Positions 8,215 through 16,600 of a stretch of DNA of 64,000 bases are shown here, one piece after another. The notes under the pieces were generated by a model, which was not told the DNA's origin, did not search any database, and was given only the letters and a program-made list of their open reading frames with translations. The position numbers and the translations under genes were made by a program. Source of the stretch: Fibrobacterota bacterium (lineage in GTDB: Bacteria; Fibrobacterota; Fibrobacteria; UBA11236); contig JAQBPO010000010.1 in assembly GCA_028287465.1 (NCBI GenBank), positions 1-64,000 on the forward strand, in the 5' to 3' direction. Position 1 is the stretch's first letter. Each line of letters starts with the position of its first letter.

Positions 8215-9270
8215 ATGGGCGATTCCGGATATCGCTCCAATGATTCTATTTTAGGGACCATGCCAATTTTTTCCAATGACGAATGCGACATGATCGAGAA
8301 GTACTCGGAATCCTTCACCGAGTGGATGAAGAAGAACATCGTGGTGAAGCTGCAGGCCCAAATCGGCTACAAGCTCCCCTCGGAGGTGGACGGGATCCTC
8401 GCGAAATTGTCATCTCTTGGCAACCTGCTCAAGAAAAGGAATTCCGGCGGGGCGATGAAGGAGGAGCATAATATCCCCGATGACTACGCGCCCTTGATAA
8501 AGAGGCTGGTGATCCACCAGCGCCGCATCGTGGCCGCCAAGCTGGAAGAGCCCATGAGCAAGACCTTCCATCCCGAATTGATCGGGAACCTGGAAAAGGA
8601 ACTCGAGCCCATCCGCAAGATCATGGAAGCCCCCTGGTTCCAGGCGTCGCCTGCCCTGCGGGTGCCGCATCTCACCGAGTTCCTGTCCATCAAGTTCGTT
8701 GAGGATATGCACAATTCGTCCCTGACCCTGGAGAAGCGGGACTACGACGAGAAATTCCACATCCTGCAGACGCCGTCCCTGTTCATCAAGGACCTGCGTT
8801 ATTACCGGGAGAAGTGCGAGCTGCGCTCGAACGGGCTCATGGTGGCCTACCTGGACATCGACGATTTCAAGTCCTTCAATACGCGCCATACCGAAACCAA
8901 GATCGATCGGGACCTGCTGCCCCGCTTCATGGAGCTGATGGAGTCGCACCTCTACTCCCATGGCCAGGGGTATCGTTACGGCGGCGACGAGTATATCCAG
9001 CTATTGCCGAACTTCAGCCTGGCCATGGGCGTGGGCTTCATCAAGGAGTTCCAGGCCAAGCTGCGCATGATCACCTACCGGGGCATCGCGGAGAAGACGA
9101 CGGTCTCGATTGGCGCGGTGTGGATCCCCTATGATTGCTTCCTCACGGAGAGGGAGATCGAGGATCGCGCGAACCGCGCCAAGAATTTCGCCAAGAAGAA
9201 CGGCAAGAATTGCATCGCCACCTATAAAGGCGAATATTACTCGGAATCGGAATTGGTCATCGTAAAATGA
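8215..9270 (+). CDS. Divergent GGDEF-domain protein (GGDEY active-site motif)
   Basis: About 351 residues. An alpha-helical N-terminal half of some 190 residues has no recognised sensor domain. The C-terminal GGDEF-fold has VAYLDIDDFKSFN (metal-binding Asp), RYGGDEYIQLLPN at the active-site hairpin and TTVSIGAVWIP near the end. The Phe of GGDEF is Tyr, and the usual GHxxGD helix is replaced by TETKIDRDLLPRF. It may therefore be an active cyclase of altered specificity rather than a standard diguanylate cyclase. Start choices are ATG 8215 (G-rich site upstream), 8260 and 8290. No membrane segment was seen. Confidence 0.8.
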   Translation: MGDSGYRSNDSILGTMPIFSNDECDMIEKYSESFTEWMKKNIVVKLQAQIGYKLPSEVDGILAKLSSLGNLLKKRNSGGAMKEEHNIPDDYAPLIKRLVIHQRRIVAAKLEEPMSKTFHPELIGNLEKELEPIRKIMEAPWFQASPALRVPHLTEFLSIKFVEDMHNSSLTLEKRDYDEKFHILQTPSLFIKDLRYYREKCELRSNGLMVAYLDIDDFKSFNTRHTETKIDRDLLPRFMELMESHLYSHGQGYRYGGDEYIQLLPNFSLAMGVGFIKEFQAKLRMITYRGIAEKTTVSIGAVWIPYDCFLTEREIEDRANRAKNFAKKNGKNCIATYKGEYYSESELVIVK

Positions 9271-9280
9271 AAGGCGCACC

Positions 9281-9781
9281 ATGTTCACCGTAGAGGATTA
9301 CATCGCAGAATGGCGCAAGGAAAGCCTGATCTGCATCAACCTTTTTTCGAAGATGCCAGCGGGCGGCCTGGATTACCGGCCCACGCCAGGCCAGCGCAAT
9401 ACCGTGGAACTCCTGCGTTACCTCAGCTTCGGCCCTTACAACGGGCTGGCCAAGATCATCGCGGGCGATTGGCAGAAGGGACGCCCCACCGCCGAAGTCA
9501 CCGCCGGGATGCCGCCGTCGGATTTCCCCGCCCGCATGGCCTGGCAGATGGAGGCCATGGCCGTGGACATGCGTTCCATTCCGGTTACCTCCTTGTCCAC
9601 CGAGATGATGACCATGCCCTGGGGCGAGACCCTTAAGAAGGGCCTGGCCTTGAACTATCCCTACCGCTGGCTGGTCGGGTACCGGATGCAGCTGTTCCTC
9701 TACCTGAAGTCCGCCGGGGCCCATCAGTTGAATACCACGGATTGCTGGCGTCTTCCGGCCGCGCCCGCGGCGCAACCCTAG
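9281..9781 (+). CDS. DinB-like four-helix-bundle protein lacking the metal histidines
   Basis: A 166-residue protein with the DinB/YfiT layout: [22 protein letters not shown]-type opening (W/Y-R-P), then helix [12 protein letters not shown] where metal-binding families have an HL[AS] motif. The conserved His ligands are absent here, the only late His being GAHQL. It starts 10 bp after the GGDEF gene and ends 14 bp before the rubredoxin gene, so the three probably form one transcript. Function unknown; the fold assignment is tentative. Confidence 0.6.
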   Translation: MFTVEDYIAEWRKESLICINLFSKMPAGGLDYRPTPGQRNTVELLRYLSFGPYNGLAKIIAGDWQKGRPTAEVTAGMPPSDFPARMAWQMEAMAVDMRSIPVTSLSTEMMTMPWGETLKKGLALNYPYRWLVGYRMQLFLYLKSAGAHQLNTTDCWRLPAAPAAQP

Positions 9782-9795
9782 GCGAAAGGGAAGAG

Positions 9796-9996
9796 ATGTC
9801 CTCCGTCATTCCCGGGCAGCGTCGTTTCGTGTGCATGCTTTGCATGTATGTGTTCGACGAGGCTCTGGGGGACCCTGACTCCGGCATCGCGCCGGGAACC
9901 CTTTGGGAAGACGTCCCGGACGACTGGTACTGCCCGAAATGCGGGGCGGCGAAGGGATATTTCGAGCCGGAAGCCCGGTTCACCACGCCCGGTTGA
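9796..9996 (+). CDS. Rubredoxin
   Basis: A one-electron Fe(Cys)4 carrier of 66 residues. The two knuckles are [10 protein letters not shown] (CxxC) and [11 protein letters not shown] (CPxCG), separated by the usual [20 protein letters not shown] segment. ATG 9796 follows AAAGGGAAGAG. It is the third gene of the 8215-9996 cluster; the electron partner is not in the window. Confidence 0.93.
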   Translation: MSSVIPGQRRFVCMLCMYVFDEALGDPDSGIAPGTLWEDVPDDWYCPKCGAAKGYFEPEARFTTPG

Positions 9997-10026
9997 CGGT
10001 GTCCCAAATCGAGGGCCCTGGAAGAG

Positions 10027-10057
10027 AAAAGCCCCGCGGGTCTCGCGACCCCGGGGC
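10027..10057 (-). terminator. Intrinsic terminator for the 10081 minus-strand gene
   Basis: Read on the minus strand, GCCCCG and CGGGGC pair around a GTCGCGAGACCCG-type loop and are followed by TTTTC. It lies between convergent genes and may act on both. Confidence 0.6.
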
Positions 10058-10080
10058 GTTCCCGTGCCGGCTGATCGGAC

Positions 10081-10440
10081 TCAGGTCGGCTGGAAGCGCT
10101 CCTGATTGGCCTGGGTCTTCATCTTATCGGCGGAATCCTTGGCTCCGTTCTTCACCTTGCCCATGATTTCCTGGGCGCGGTCCTTCATGCCGGAGCTTTC
10201 CCATTTGTTCTTGAGGTCCGCGCCGCAGCTGCTGCAGAAATTGGCGACCTCGGTGCGGTTGCGGTATAAGGCGACTCCCAAGGCGGTCAGGCCGGCCCCG
10301 ATGGCCATGTAACCGATGGGTGACATTCCGCTACCGTTGGTCCAGGGCTTGCGGAATTTCAACTCCTGCAACTGGTCCTTGATTTCGGAAATCCCGTCCG
10401 TCACTTGATCCATGTCCACGTTCTTGAAGAAGTTTTTCAT
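10081..10440 (-). CDS. Small membrane-anchored hypothetical protein with a CxxC pair
   Basis: A 119-residue protein. An N-terminal amphipathic coiled stretch (VDMDQVTDGISEIKDQLQEL) is followed by one transmembrane segment (GYMAIGAGLTALGVALY), then FCSSCGADL and a Lys/Glu-rich helical tail. The overall look is of YtxH-like envelope-stress proteins, but the CxxC is unusual and no family is claimed. ATG 10440 has an ideal AGGAGG site. Confidence 0.65.
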   Translation of the reverse strand: MKNFFKNVDMDQVTDGISEIKDQLQELKFRKPWTNGSGMSPIGYMAIGAGLTALGVALYRNRTEVANFCSSCGADLKNKWESSGMKDRAQEIMGKVKNGAKDSADKMKTQANQERFQPT

Positions 10441-10454
10441 CGCCCGGCCTCCTT

Positions 10455-10495
10455 TGGCATGATGCCAAGACAACCCCGCGCACGGCGGGGGTTTT
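10455..10495 (-). promoter_or_regulatory. Palindrome and GC hairpin upstream of the 10440 start
   Basis: TTGGCAT-G-ATGCCAA (10455-10469) is a perfect 7-bp palindrome directly before the ribosome site of the gene that starts at 10440. It fits an operator. The adjacent AACCCCGC/GCGGGGGTT stem (10472-10493) probably terminates the asparaginase transcript, although its T-tract on the minus strand is poor. Confidence 0.45.
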
Positions 10496-10551
10496 GAAAT
10501 GAAAATAGGTTCCGCTCGGGGGGGGCGCCAGGAAATGCGTGGGAGACCGCG

Positions 10552-11565
10552 TCAGAAATCGAGACGGATATCGCCGGCAGGGACGCCGCGTCGAGTGCTT
10601 ATTTTGGGCCACAGGGCGGACTTCATGGCCGCGGCGGTCGCGGCGGAGATGATTCCGGCCTTTTCCAGGGCACGGGTAAAGACCGGCCAGCGGGGAAGAG
10701 GGGAGCCATCGATGACCTTCATGGCGAAACCCAGGCCCAAGCCGGGGATGGCCGCGCAATGCAGGCCATTGGCGCCTCCTTTGGTCACGAATGCCGCCAT
10801 GGGCGCGCCGCCCGCCGTTTTCGCGGAAGCGGATTCCGGGGATTGAGGGGATTGCCGGAAAGCCCGCAAATCCGGTTCTCCCGTATGGCCTCCCGGATTT
10901 TCCGCCATCGCGAGGAGGATGCGGGCGGCCGGCCCTTTCCGCGCGGCGGATTCCCGGGCCAGGCGCGCGAAACCGAGGGCCATATTATAGACGGGCAGGG
11001 AGAAGGTGGGCGCGGAACAACCGTCCACGGCCATGGCGATTTTCCCGGGATCCGCGGCGCAATACTCGCATAGGGTCGTAAGCAAACGTTGTTGCCAGGG
11101 ATGGGCCGGATCCAGGTAGGAGTCGAGGGGCAGGCGCAGATGCTTGCAGGCCGTGAGCATTCCGGCATGCTTGCCCGAGCACATGTCCGCCAGACCGTCC
11201 CCGCAACCGAGCGCCTCGGGCGCGAGTCCGCTCTTGGCCAGGAGCGAACGCACCTGGTCGGCCTGCTCCGCGCCTCCCAGATGGGAGCCGCAAACGATCG
11301 CCAAATCACGATCATCCAGCCCCATGGCATCCGCCGCGCCCGACGTCAGCATGGCAAGGGCCTGCAGGGGTTTCGCCGAGGAACGGAAAAAGGCGACGGC
11401 ATGCGGATCGCCCAGGGACCAGAGTCGGTTACCGTCCGCGTCCACCAGGCAGGCGAATCCCGAATGGGCCATATCGGCTTCCCCGTTGCGCGTGACCGTG
11501 ACCAGGGGCACCGCCGCATCCTTGAGCGTGCCGCCTTCGCTTTCCGATCCGCAGGTCATTTCCAT
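10552..11565 (-). CDS. Class 3 (Rhizobium etli ReAV-like) L-asparaginase
   Basis: Hydrolyses L-asparagine to aspartate and ammonia. The 337-residue protein belongs to the asparaginase II family (PF06089), unrelated to the E. coli AnsA/B fold. From the ReAV structure, catalytic and zinc residues map to visible motifs: FRSSAKPLQ (Ser-x-x-Lys), CGSHLGG (second Ser), CSGKHAGM (Cys and Lys zinc ligands), DGCSAPTF (second Cys ligand) and FAMKVIDG (Lys). All are conserved, so the enzyme should be active. No signal peptide, thus cytoplasmic. ATG 11565 or 11559 may be used. It is transcribed alone, divergent from the MDR gene. Confidence 0.88.
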   Translation of the reverse strand: MEMTCGSESEGGTLKDAAVPLVTVTRNGEADMAHSGFACLVDADGNRLWSLGDPHAVAFFRSSAKPLQALAMLTSGAADAMGLDDRDLAIVCGSHLGGAEQADQVRSLLAKSGLAPEALGCGDGLADMCSGKHAGMLTACKHLRLPLDSYLDPAHPWQQRLLTTLCEYCAADPGKIAMAVDGCSAPTFSLPVYNMALGFARLARESAARKGPAARILLAMAENPGGHTGEPDLRAFRQSPQSPESASAKTAGGAPMAAFVTKGGANGLHCAAIPGLGLGFAMKVIDGSPLPRWPVFTRALEKAGIISAATAAAMKSALWPKISTRRGVPAGDIRLDF

Positions 11566-11688
11566 CTAGCGCTCCGTCCCGTCTTTCCCCGATGATACGA
11601 TGCCGAGGGCTCCCGAAGCAAAATACACGAAGTTGCCCGCCGGGTTCCCAGCAGCTACTTTAAAAATGCCGCGAAACCGGGAGCCGCC

Positions 11689-12699
11689 ATGTCGATTTCA
11701 TATCGGACCTTGACCTTGGAAGCCATCGGCGGCCCCCTGAGGATCAAAACCGCGGAGCTTCCGAATCTCAAGGCCGGGGAGGCCGTAGTCCGTGTGCGCG
11801 CCGCAGCTCTCAACCATCGCGATCTCTGGATCCAGAAGGGCCAGTACGCGGGCCTGAAATTCCCGTGCATCCCGGGTTCGGACGGGGCCGGGGAGGTGGA
11901 GAAGGTCGGGCCCGGAGTCGATGCGTCCTGGATCGGAAAGCGGGTGGTGATCAATCCGAGCCTGGATTGGGGGCCTTCGAGCGAGGCCCAGGGAAAGGAT
12001 TTCCGCATCCTGGGGTTGCCCGATCCCGGAACCTTCGCCGAGTACGTGAAGGTGCCCGCGGCGAATCTCGTTCCCATGCCGGCCCATCTTTCCTTCGAAG
12101 AGGCGGCCTGCCTGCCTTTGGCTGGAACGACCGCCTATCGGGCCCTTTTCACGCGCGGCCGGATCGCCGCCGGGGAGAAACTCCTGATCACCGGCATCGG
12201 CGGGGGAGCTGCCTTGTTCCTGTTGCGCTTCGGGCTGGCGGCCAAGGCCCGGGTTTTCGTCACTTCCGGTTCGGAGGAGAAGCTTTCCCGCGCAAGGGAT
12301 CTGGGCGCCGAAGACGGCGTCAATTACAAGCAGGAGGATTGGGCGGAGGCTTTGCAGGCGAAGGCGGGATTATTCGACTGCGTGATCGATTCGGCGGGCG
12401 GTCCCGGTTTCCAAAAGCTTTGCGATTTGAGCCGACCGGGCGGCCGTCTGGTCTTTTTCGGCGCCACGACGGGGAATCCGCCGGAGCTTCCCATGCGAAA
12501 GGTCTTCTGGCGCCAATTGAACCTTCTTGGAACCACCATGGGATCCCCGCAGGATTTCGCGGACATGGTCCGATTCGTCGAGGAGCACGGGATCAGGCCC
12601 GTGGTCGACGGGGTTTACGCCTTCGATCAGGCGGACGAGGCCTTGCGCCGCATGGACGCGCAAGGTCAGTTCGGGAAATTGGTGATCCGGATTTCCTGA
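11689..12699 (+). CDS. MDR-superfamily NAD(P)-dependent oxidoreductase (zinc-less)
   Basis: A 336-residue medium-chain dehydrogenase/reductase. A GroES-like N-terminal domain (ALNHRDLWIQKGQYAG, IPGSDGAGEVEKVGPGV) precedes a Rossmann domain with LITGIGGGAALFLLRFGLA for the dinucleotide and a LPLAGTTAYRALF helix. The catalytic and structural Cys ligands of zinc alcohol dehydrogenases are missing: Asn-His-Arg-Asp replaces the Cys site. It therefore fits the YogA/quinone-oxidoreductase-like branch. Substrate unknown. It is monocistronic. Confidence 0.88.
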   Translation: MSISYRTLTLEAIGGPLRIKTAELPNLKAGEAVVRVRAAALNHRDLWIQKGQYAGLKFPCIPGSDGAGEVEKVGPGVDASWIGKRVVINPSLDWGPSSEAQGKDFRILGLPDPGTFAEYVKVPAANLVPMPAHLSFEEAACLPLAGTTAYRALFTRGRIAAGEKLLITGIGGGAALFLLRFGLAAKARVFVTSGSEEKLSRARDLGAEDGVNYKQEDWAEALQAKAGLFDCVIDSAGGPGFQKLCDLSRPGGRLVFFGATTGNPPELPMRKVFWRQLNLLGTTMGSPQDFADMVRFVEEHGIRPVVDGVYAFDQADEALRRMDAQGQFGKLVIRIS

Positions 12700-12731
12700 A
12701 GCCTCAGGATGGGGAAGGCCTGATTCAAGGC

Positions 12732-12926
12732 TTATAGGGGGACGGCGAGCTCGTCGGGGCTGATGTCGTAGCCTTCCTGGCGCAATACGAATCCGATCGC
12801 GGTCTCGCGATCCACCCGGCCGCGCGTCAGTTCCATCACGGCCTGGAGGCCGGTGGGGGACACCTGGTACACCGTCCGGCGAAAAGCCACGATGGCGGTC
12901 TTGGCGCGTTTCGGTTGCGGATCCAT
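12732..12926 (-). CDS. Small hypothetical protein
   Basis: A 64-residue protein, basic at the N-terminus (MDPQPKRAKTAIVAFRRTVY) with a compact helical C-terminal part (ETAIGFVLRQEGYDISPDEL). Convergent with the oxidoreductase gene, its stop lies 33 bp beyond that gene's stop. A GGAAGGGC element precedes the ATG. No family recognised. Confidence 0.5.
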   Translation of the reverse strand: MDPQPKRAKTAIVAFRRTVYQVSPTGLQAVMELTRGRVDRETAIGFVLRQEGYDISPDELAVPL

Positions 12927-13084
12927 CCCATGCCCTTCCGCCCGATGCTTGGATCGGGCAGCCGAATATTATTTAAAAGCGGGACTCGTTCCAAGGATGG
13001 GCAGGGCGGATCGAGGCGGATCGCCCCAGAATGTGCTTACCGTTACGTTCGCGGGGGAGGCAGCCGACGCGGGGGGCTGCGCCG

Positions 13085-14656
13085 TCAGTCCAAGGGCTTC
13101 TTTTTCCCTGCCGGATCGACGTAGAACCACTGGTCTCCGATGCGTACCCGGGCCAATCCTTTGAAAAAGTTGTAGGCCTCGTCGAATTGCGGCGGGATGG
13201 CCATGACGCCCTTCCCATCGATGTAGCCCCATTGGGTTCCCACGCGGACGACCGCAAGGTTCTCGGCGAACCAGGAGACGTATTCGAATTGGGGCTTGAT
13301 GACGTAATTGCCGTTCTTGTCGATGAATCCCCAACGGCCGCCCTGAACTTCGCCTGCACGGCCGTGGCGGCCACCCATATTGACGCGTGCCAGGCCTTCG
13401 GCGAACGGATAGGCGAAATCGAAGGCGGGCTTGATGACGGTTTCCCCGGAGCGGTTGATATAACCCCATCGTGTGGCCAATCCCAACCAGGCGTGGACCT
13501 TGACGGCGGCTAGGTCTTCGCTGAAGGAACCGGCCATCAGGTAGCGGGCCGGAATGGCCACTCCGCCCTGCGGATCGATATAACCCCATCGGGGTTTGGC
13601 GATGGCTTCGGAACGGGGCATGTCCAGATCGGCTGCATCGATCGCCTTGGCCGCATCCACCTTGATGGAGGCGAGACCCAGGTAGAAATGCCCGGCTTCT
13701 TCATATTTGGGCGGAATGCAGAATGCGTAAGAGCGATCGACGAATCCCCATTTACCGTCCACCAGGGTACGGGCGCGGCCTTCCGAAAAAAGGAGATGAT
13801 CGCGATGGCTGACCGGAATGAGCATATGGCCCGCGGAATCCAGGTGGCGCCAATCGCCCCCCAGGAACTTGACGCGAGCGACTCCTTGCTGGAAGTCCTC
13901 GGCTTCATGGTAGCGCGGCTTCACGATCCAATTGCCCTGTTTGTCGATAAACCCGTATTTGCCGTGCGGATAGGCGCCGGTGACCACGCGGGCGCGGGAT
14001 TCCTGGAAGGGGAAAGCCTTGTCGAAAGTGGGCGGCACCACGGTGACGCCTTCGGTATCGATGTAGCCCCAGCCTCCATGGGAGGCGGGTTTTACCGCAG
14101 CCAAGCCTTCCGAAAAGGACTCGGCTTCGGGGAACCCGGCCGGATGCTTCGGTCGTCCATGGCGGTCGACGTGGGTCCAGGACCCGTCGGCAAGGCGCAC
14201 GCGCGCGAGTCCGCCCCGGAACGCATCGGCATGGGTGTACCGGGGTTCGATGAGGGTGCGTCCTTCCGTATCCAGGTACCCGGCCTTGCCGTCCTTCCAG
14301 ACCACGGCCAGGCCTTCGGAGAATTCCCCGACCTTTTCGAAATCGGGAGCGATGACGAGGGATCCGGATCGGTCGATGTAACCCCAACGTGACGCAGGGG
14401 CGCCGGTTTCGGCGGCCTCCGTCCGTACGGCCGCCAGATCCTCGTGGAAATCCATGGCCTCCTGGAAGCGGGGGGCGATGACGATCTCGCCCGTCTCGCC
14501 GATATAACCCCAGGCCTTGCTGGCGGGTCCTAGGACCGCAACGGCGGCCAGGCCCTGGGAGAAGCGGGAGGCGAGGGCGTAACGGGGCGGGATGACGGCA
14601 TGGTTATGCTCGTCGCAATAGCCCCATTTCCCCTCTTTTTTGAATGGTTTAAGCAC
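13085..14656 (-). CDS. WG-repeat protein (about 14 repeats)
   Basis: A 523-residue protein built of tandem WG repeats (PF14903-like), each roughly 35-45 residues with a W/Y-G-[YF]-[IV]-[DN]-x-x-G core followed by VIxPxF/Y and a FSEGLAAV-type strand. I count about 14 cores, for example WGYIGETG, WGYIDRSG, WGYIDTEG, YGFIDKQG, WGFVDRSY, WGYIDPQG, WGYINRSG, WGFIDKNG, WGYIDGKG and a final WFYVDPAG. The repeats are expected to form a propeller or solenoid. No signal peptide was found, so the location is unclear. The start is GTG with no good ribosome site. It is monocistronic. Confidence 0.88.
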   Translation of the reverse strand: MLKPFKKEGKWGYCDEHNHAVIPPRYALASRFSQGLAAVAVLGPASKAWGYIGETGEIVIAPRFQEAMDFHEDLAAVRTEAAETGAPASRWGYIDRSGSLVIAPDFEKVGEFSEGLAVVWKDGKAGYLDTEGRTLIEPRYTHADAFRGGLARVRLADGSWTHVDRHGRPKHPAGFPEAESFSEGLAAVKPASHGGWGYIDTEGVTVVPPTFDKAFPFQESRARVVTGAYPHGKYGFIDKQGNWIVKPRYHEAEDFQQGVARVKFLGGDWRHLDSAGHMLIPVSHRDHLLFSEGRARTLVDGKWGFVDRSYAFCIPPKYEEAGHFYLGLASIKVDAAKAIDAADLDMPRSEAIAKPRWGYIDPQGGVAIPARYLMAGSFSEDLAAVKVHAWLGLATRWGYINRSGETVIKPAFDFAYPFAEGLARVNMGGRHGRAGEVQGGRWGFIDKNGNYVIKPQFEYVSWFAENLAVVRVGTQWGYIDGKGVMAIPPQFDEAYNFFKGLARVRIGDQWFYVDPAGKKKPLD

Positions 14657-14777
14657 GATTCATCATAGGACATTCGCTTCCGCCCCTGCAATGGATTTCC
14701 TCGGGTCCAAGGGGAACGGAAGGTCTTAGGGGGGTATGGGAGGGTCGTCCCGGATGCGGTGGCCCCGCGGCCTGCAT

Positions 14778-15188
14778 TCAGTGGTTCTGGCGGGCTTCCG
14801 CGTGCTCCAGGGATTTCTTCACCGCTTCCAGTAGGCCGGTGGGCGTGAACGGTTTTTTGAGCAGATCCGCCGTCCCGTGACCGACCTCCCTCACCACGAT
14901 TTCGCTGGCCGGAAAGGCGGACATGTAGAGGACCTGCATTTCCGGGCGCAGGACCCGGAGATGTTGGGCCAGCTTACAGCCGCTCATATGCGGATCCATG
15001 CGGACGTCGGTGAGGAGGAGGTGGATCCGATCCGGCAGGTTCTTCGCCGTCCGCATGGCCGCTTCGCTATGCGGTGAGGCGATGACGCGGTATCCCTGCA
15101 TTTCCAGGATATGCGTCGCCAGTTTCAGCAAGGATTCCTCATCCTCGACCAACAGGATGTTGGTTTCCGATGGTTTCAGATTCGTCAT
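14778..15188 (-). CDS. Single-domain response regulator (CheY-like)
   Basis: A 136-residue receiver domain without an output domain. It shows ILLVEDEESLLKLATHILE (acidic pair), LLLTDVRMDPHMSG (phospho-acceptor Asp), LYMSAFP (switch Ser/Thr position) and LLKKPFTPTGL (invariant Lys). ATG 15188 has GGAG upstream; the longer frame runs antisense to the neighbouring receiver and is rejected. It is divergent from a second receiver 154 bp away; the sensor kinase at 16601 is a possible partner. Confidence 0.9.
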   Translation of the reverse strand: MTNLKPSETNILLVEDEESLLKLATHILEMQGYRVIASPHSEAAMRTAKNLPDRIHLLLTDVRMDPHMSGCKLAQHLRVLRPEMQVLYMSAFPASEIVVREVGHGTADLLKKPFTPTGLLEAVKKSLEHAEARQNH

Positions 15189-15342
15189 TTGGAGTCTCCC
15201 CTCCCAGCGAATATAAACTCTTAGCAAGGCCGGCGGAATTGTTTCGCCCTGGCGCGCGATTTTCGCCATCGGGTCCAAAGCCCCCGAAAGACGGGTGCTG
15301 GAGGGATGGACTCGGCCGATCGGAGGATCGTAACATTTCTCC

Positions 15343-15744
15343 ATGACAAAGACGGTATTGTTCGTCGAAGACGAGGCCCAGGTGATGCGGCTCGTGGTGA
15401 AGGTCCTGGAGATGCGCGGGTACTCGGTGCTCCAGGCCGAAAACAGCGTGGACGCGGTTATCGTTTCCGACTCGCACCAGGGGACCATCGATCTGCTGCT
15501 CGCCGACGTCGAGCTGGACGAAATCATGAACGGGCACGAGCTCGCCAAGGTCCTAAAGCGATCCCGCCCGAAAATGCGGGTACTCTATACTTCCGGCTAT
15601 CCGCTGGATTGCTGCATCGATCACGGAGGCGACAGGATCCGCATGGAGATCCAGGAGCTGATGGCGGCTTTCATGCCCAAGCCCTTCACGCCTTCCGTGC
15701 TGACGGAGAACGTGCGGCGCGCGATCGAAGAGCTCCCGGTCTGA
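15343..15744 (+). CDS. Single-domain response regulator (CheY-like)
   Basis: A 133-residue stand-alone receiver: TVLFVEDEAQVMRLVVKVLE, LLLADVELDEIMNG (phospho-acceptor Asp), VLYTSGYPLDCC and FMPKPFTPSVL (Lys). It is a paralogue of the receiver on the opposite strand, sharing the PKPFTP ending and the GY/ASF region. It is probably the other arm of a phosphorelay. The ribosome site is weak. Confidence 0.9.
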   Translation: MTKTVLFVEDEAQVMRLVVKVLEMRGYSVLQAENSVDAVIVSDSHQGTIDLLLADVELDEIMNGHELAKVLKRSRPKMRVLYTSGYPLDCCIDHGGDRIRMEIQELMAAFMPKPFTPSVLTENVRRAIEELPV

Positions 15745-15766
15745 CCGGGCGAAGGCGGCAGGGACC

Positions 15767-16462
15767 CTAAAAGTCCGAAGCGGCATCCCTCGGGGACACT
15801 ACCTTGATCCGGCCCAACGCGGTCCGGACGATCCGGGGCTTGAGGATGTTCTTGGGGGTGCGGGGTTTGGCCGTGGCCACCGAACGCAGGCATTCGTATT
15901 GGAGATGGTAAAGGAAATCCGAGACGAGCTGGCCCTGCTCGAAGGCCAGGCCTTCGATCCTTTCCCCGGCCTTGACGGCCTCGGGCGGGTCGGACTCAAG
16001 GGTCTTGAAAACCTTTGAGAATCCTTCGTGCAGTTCCATCTGGCGGAACCACATGGCCTTGATGGCGGGGTTGAATTTCTCCAACAGGGTGTCGTACTCC
16101 TCGAGCTTGGAGAGCCAGAGCTGGTTCCGCTGATCGACGAACAGTTTCCGCATCCTGTTCAGTTCGAATTGATCCTGCGCGGAATCCTGGATATAGGCCG
16201 GGATCAAATCGGTCTTCCACAGGGCGAACTCGCCGGAGACGGTGGTGAGCCACTCCATGTAGGCGGAGAGGGGTCCCTTGATGTCCTTGCGCGCATTGTC
16301 CAGGACCTTGCTCTTGAACAGGCGCTGGGAAAAGATATAGGAGGTGATCGCGGCGGCGAGGCCTCCGATCAGGCTTCCGATGAGGCCTCCCATCAACGCG
16401 GCGGTCATGAACACGCCTTCCCCGGGTCCTGCCAGGAAACCGAGGATATGCGGAAAGCCCAT
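15767..16462 (-). CDS. Hypothetical membrane-anchored helical protein
   Basis: A 231-residue protein. Residues about 14-45 form one long hydrophobic segment (FMTAALMGGLIGSLIGGLAA, then AITSYIFS). The rest is predicted soluble and mostly helical (KGPLSAYMEWLTTVSGEFAL, LYHLQYECLRSV), ending in a basic tail. It lies 138 bp downstream of the sensor kinase on the same strand, so it may be the last gene of the flagellar array or a separate unit. No family recognised. Confidence 0.6.
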   Translation of the reverse strand: MGFPHILGFLAGPGEGVFMTAALMGGLIGSLIGGLAAAITSYIFSQRLFKSKVLDNARKDIKGPLSAYMEWLTTVSGEFALWKTDLIPAYIQDSAQDQFELNRMRKLFVDQRNQLWLSKLEEYDTLLEKFNPAIKAMWFRQMELHEGFSKVFKTLESDPPEAVKAGERIEGLAFEQGQLVSDFLYHLQYECLRSVATAKPRTPKNILKPRIVRTALGRIKVVSPRDAASDF

Positions 16463-16600
16463 GCAAAGACCACCTTCCCGTGGGGAACAGCCGAAGAGGT
16501 CCCATTTTACTTTAAGTTCGGCCGATTTAGCCAGGGGAAATGAAGCCCGTAATCCATGGAACCCGGGTCAAAACGGCCTTTTACCCCATAAACGGGCTTT

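Noticed and set aside
15189-15548. 120-residue N-terminal extension of the minus-strand receiver
   Set aside because: Runs antisense to the second receiver and has no domain; ATG 15188 with GGAG is the real start.
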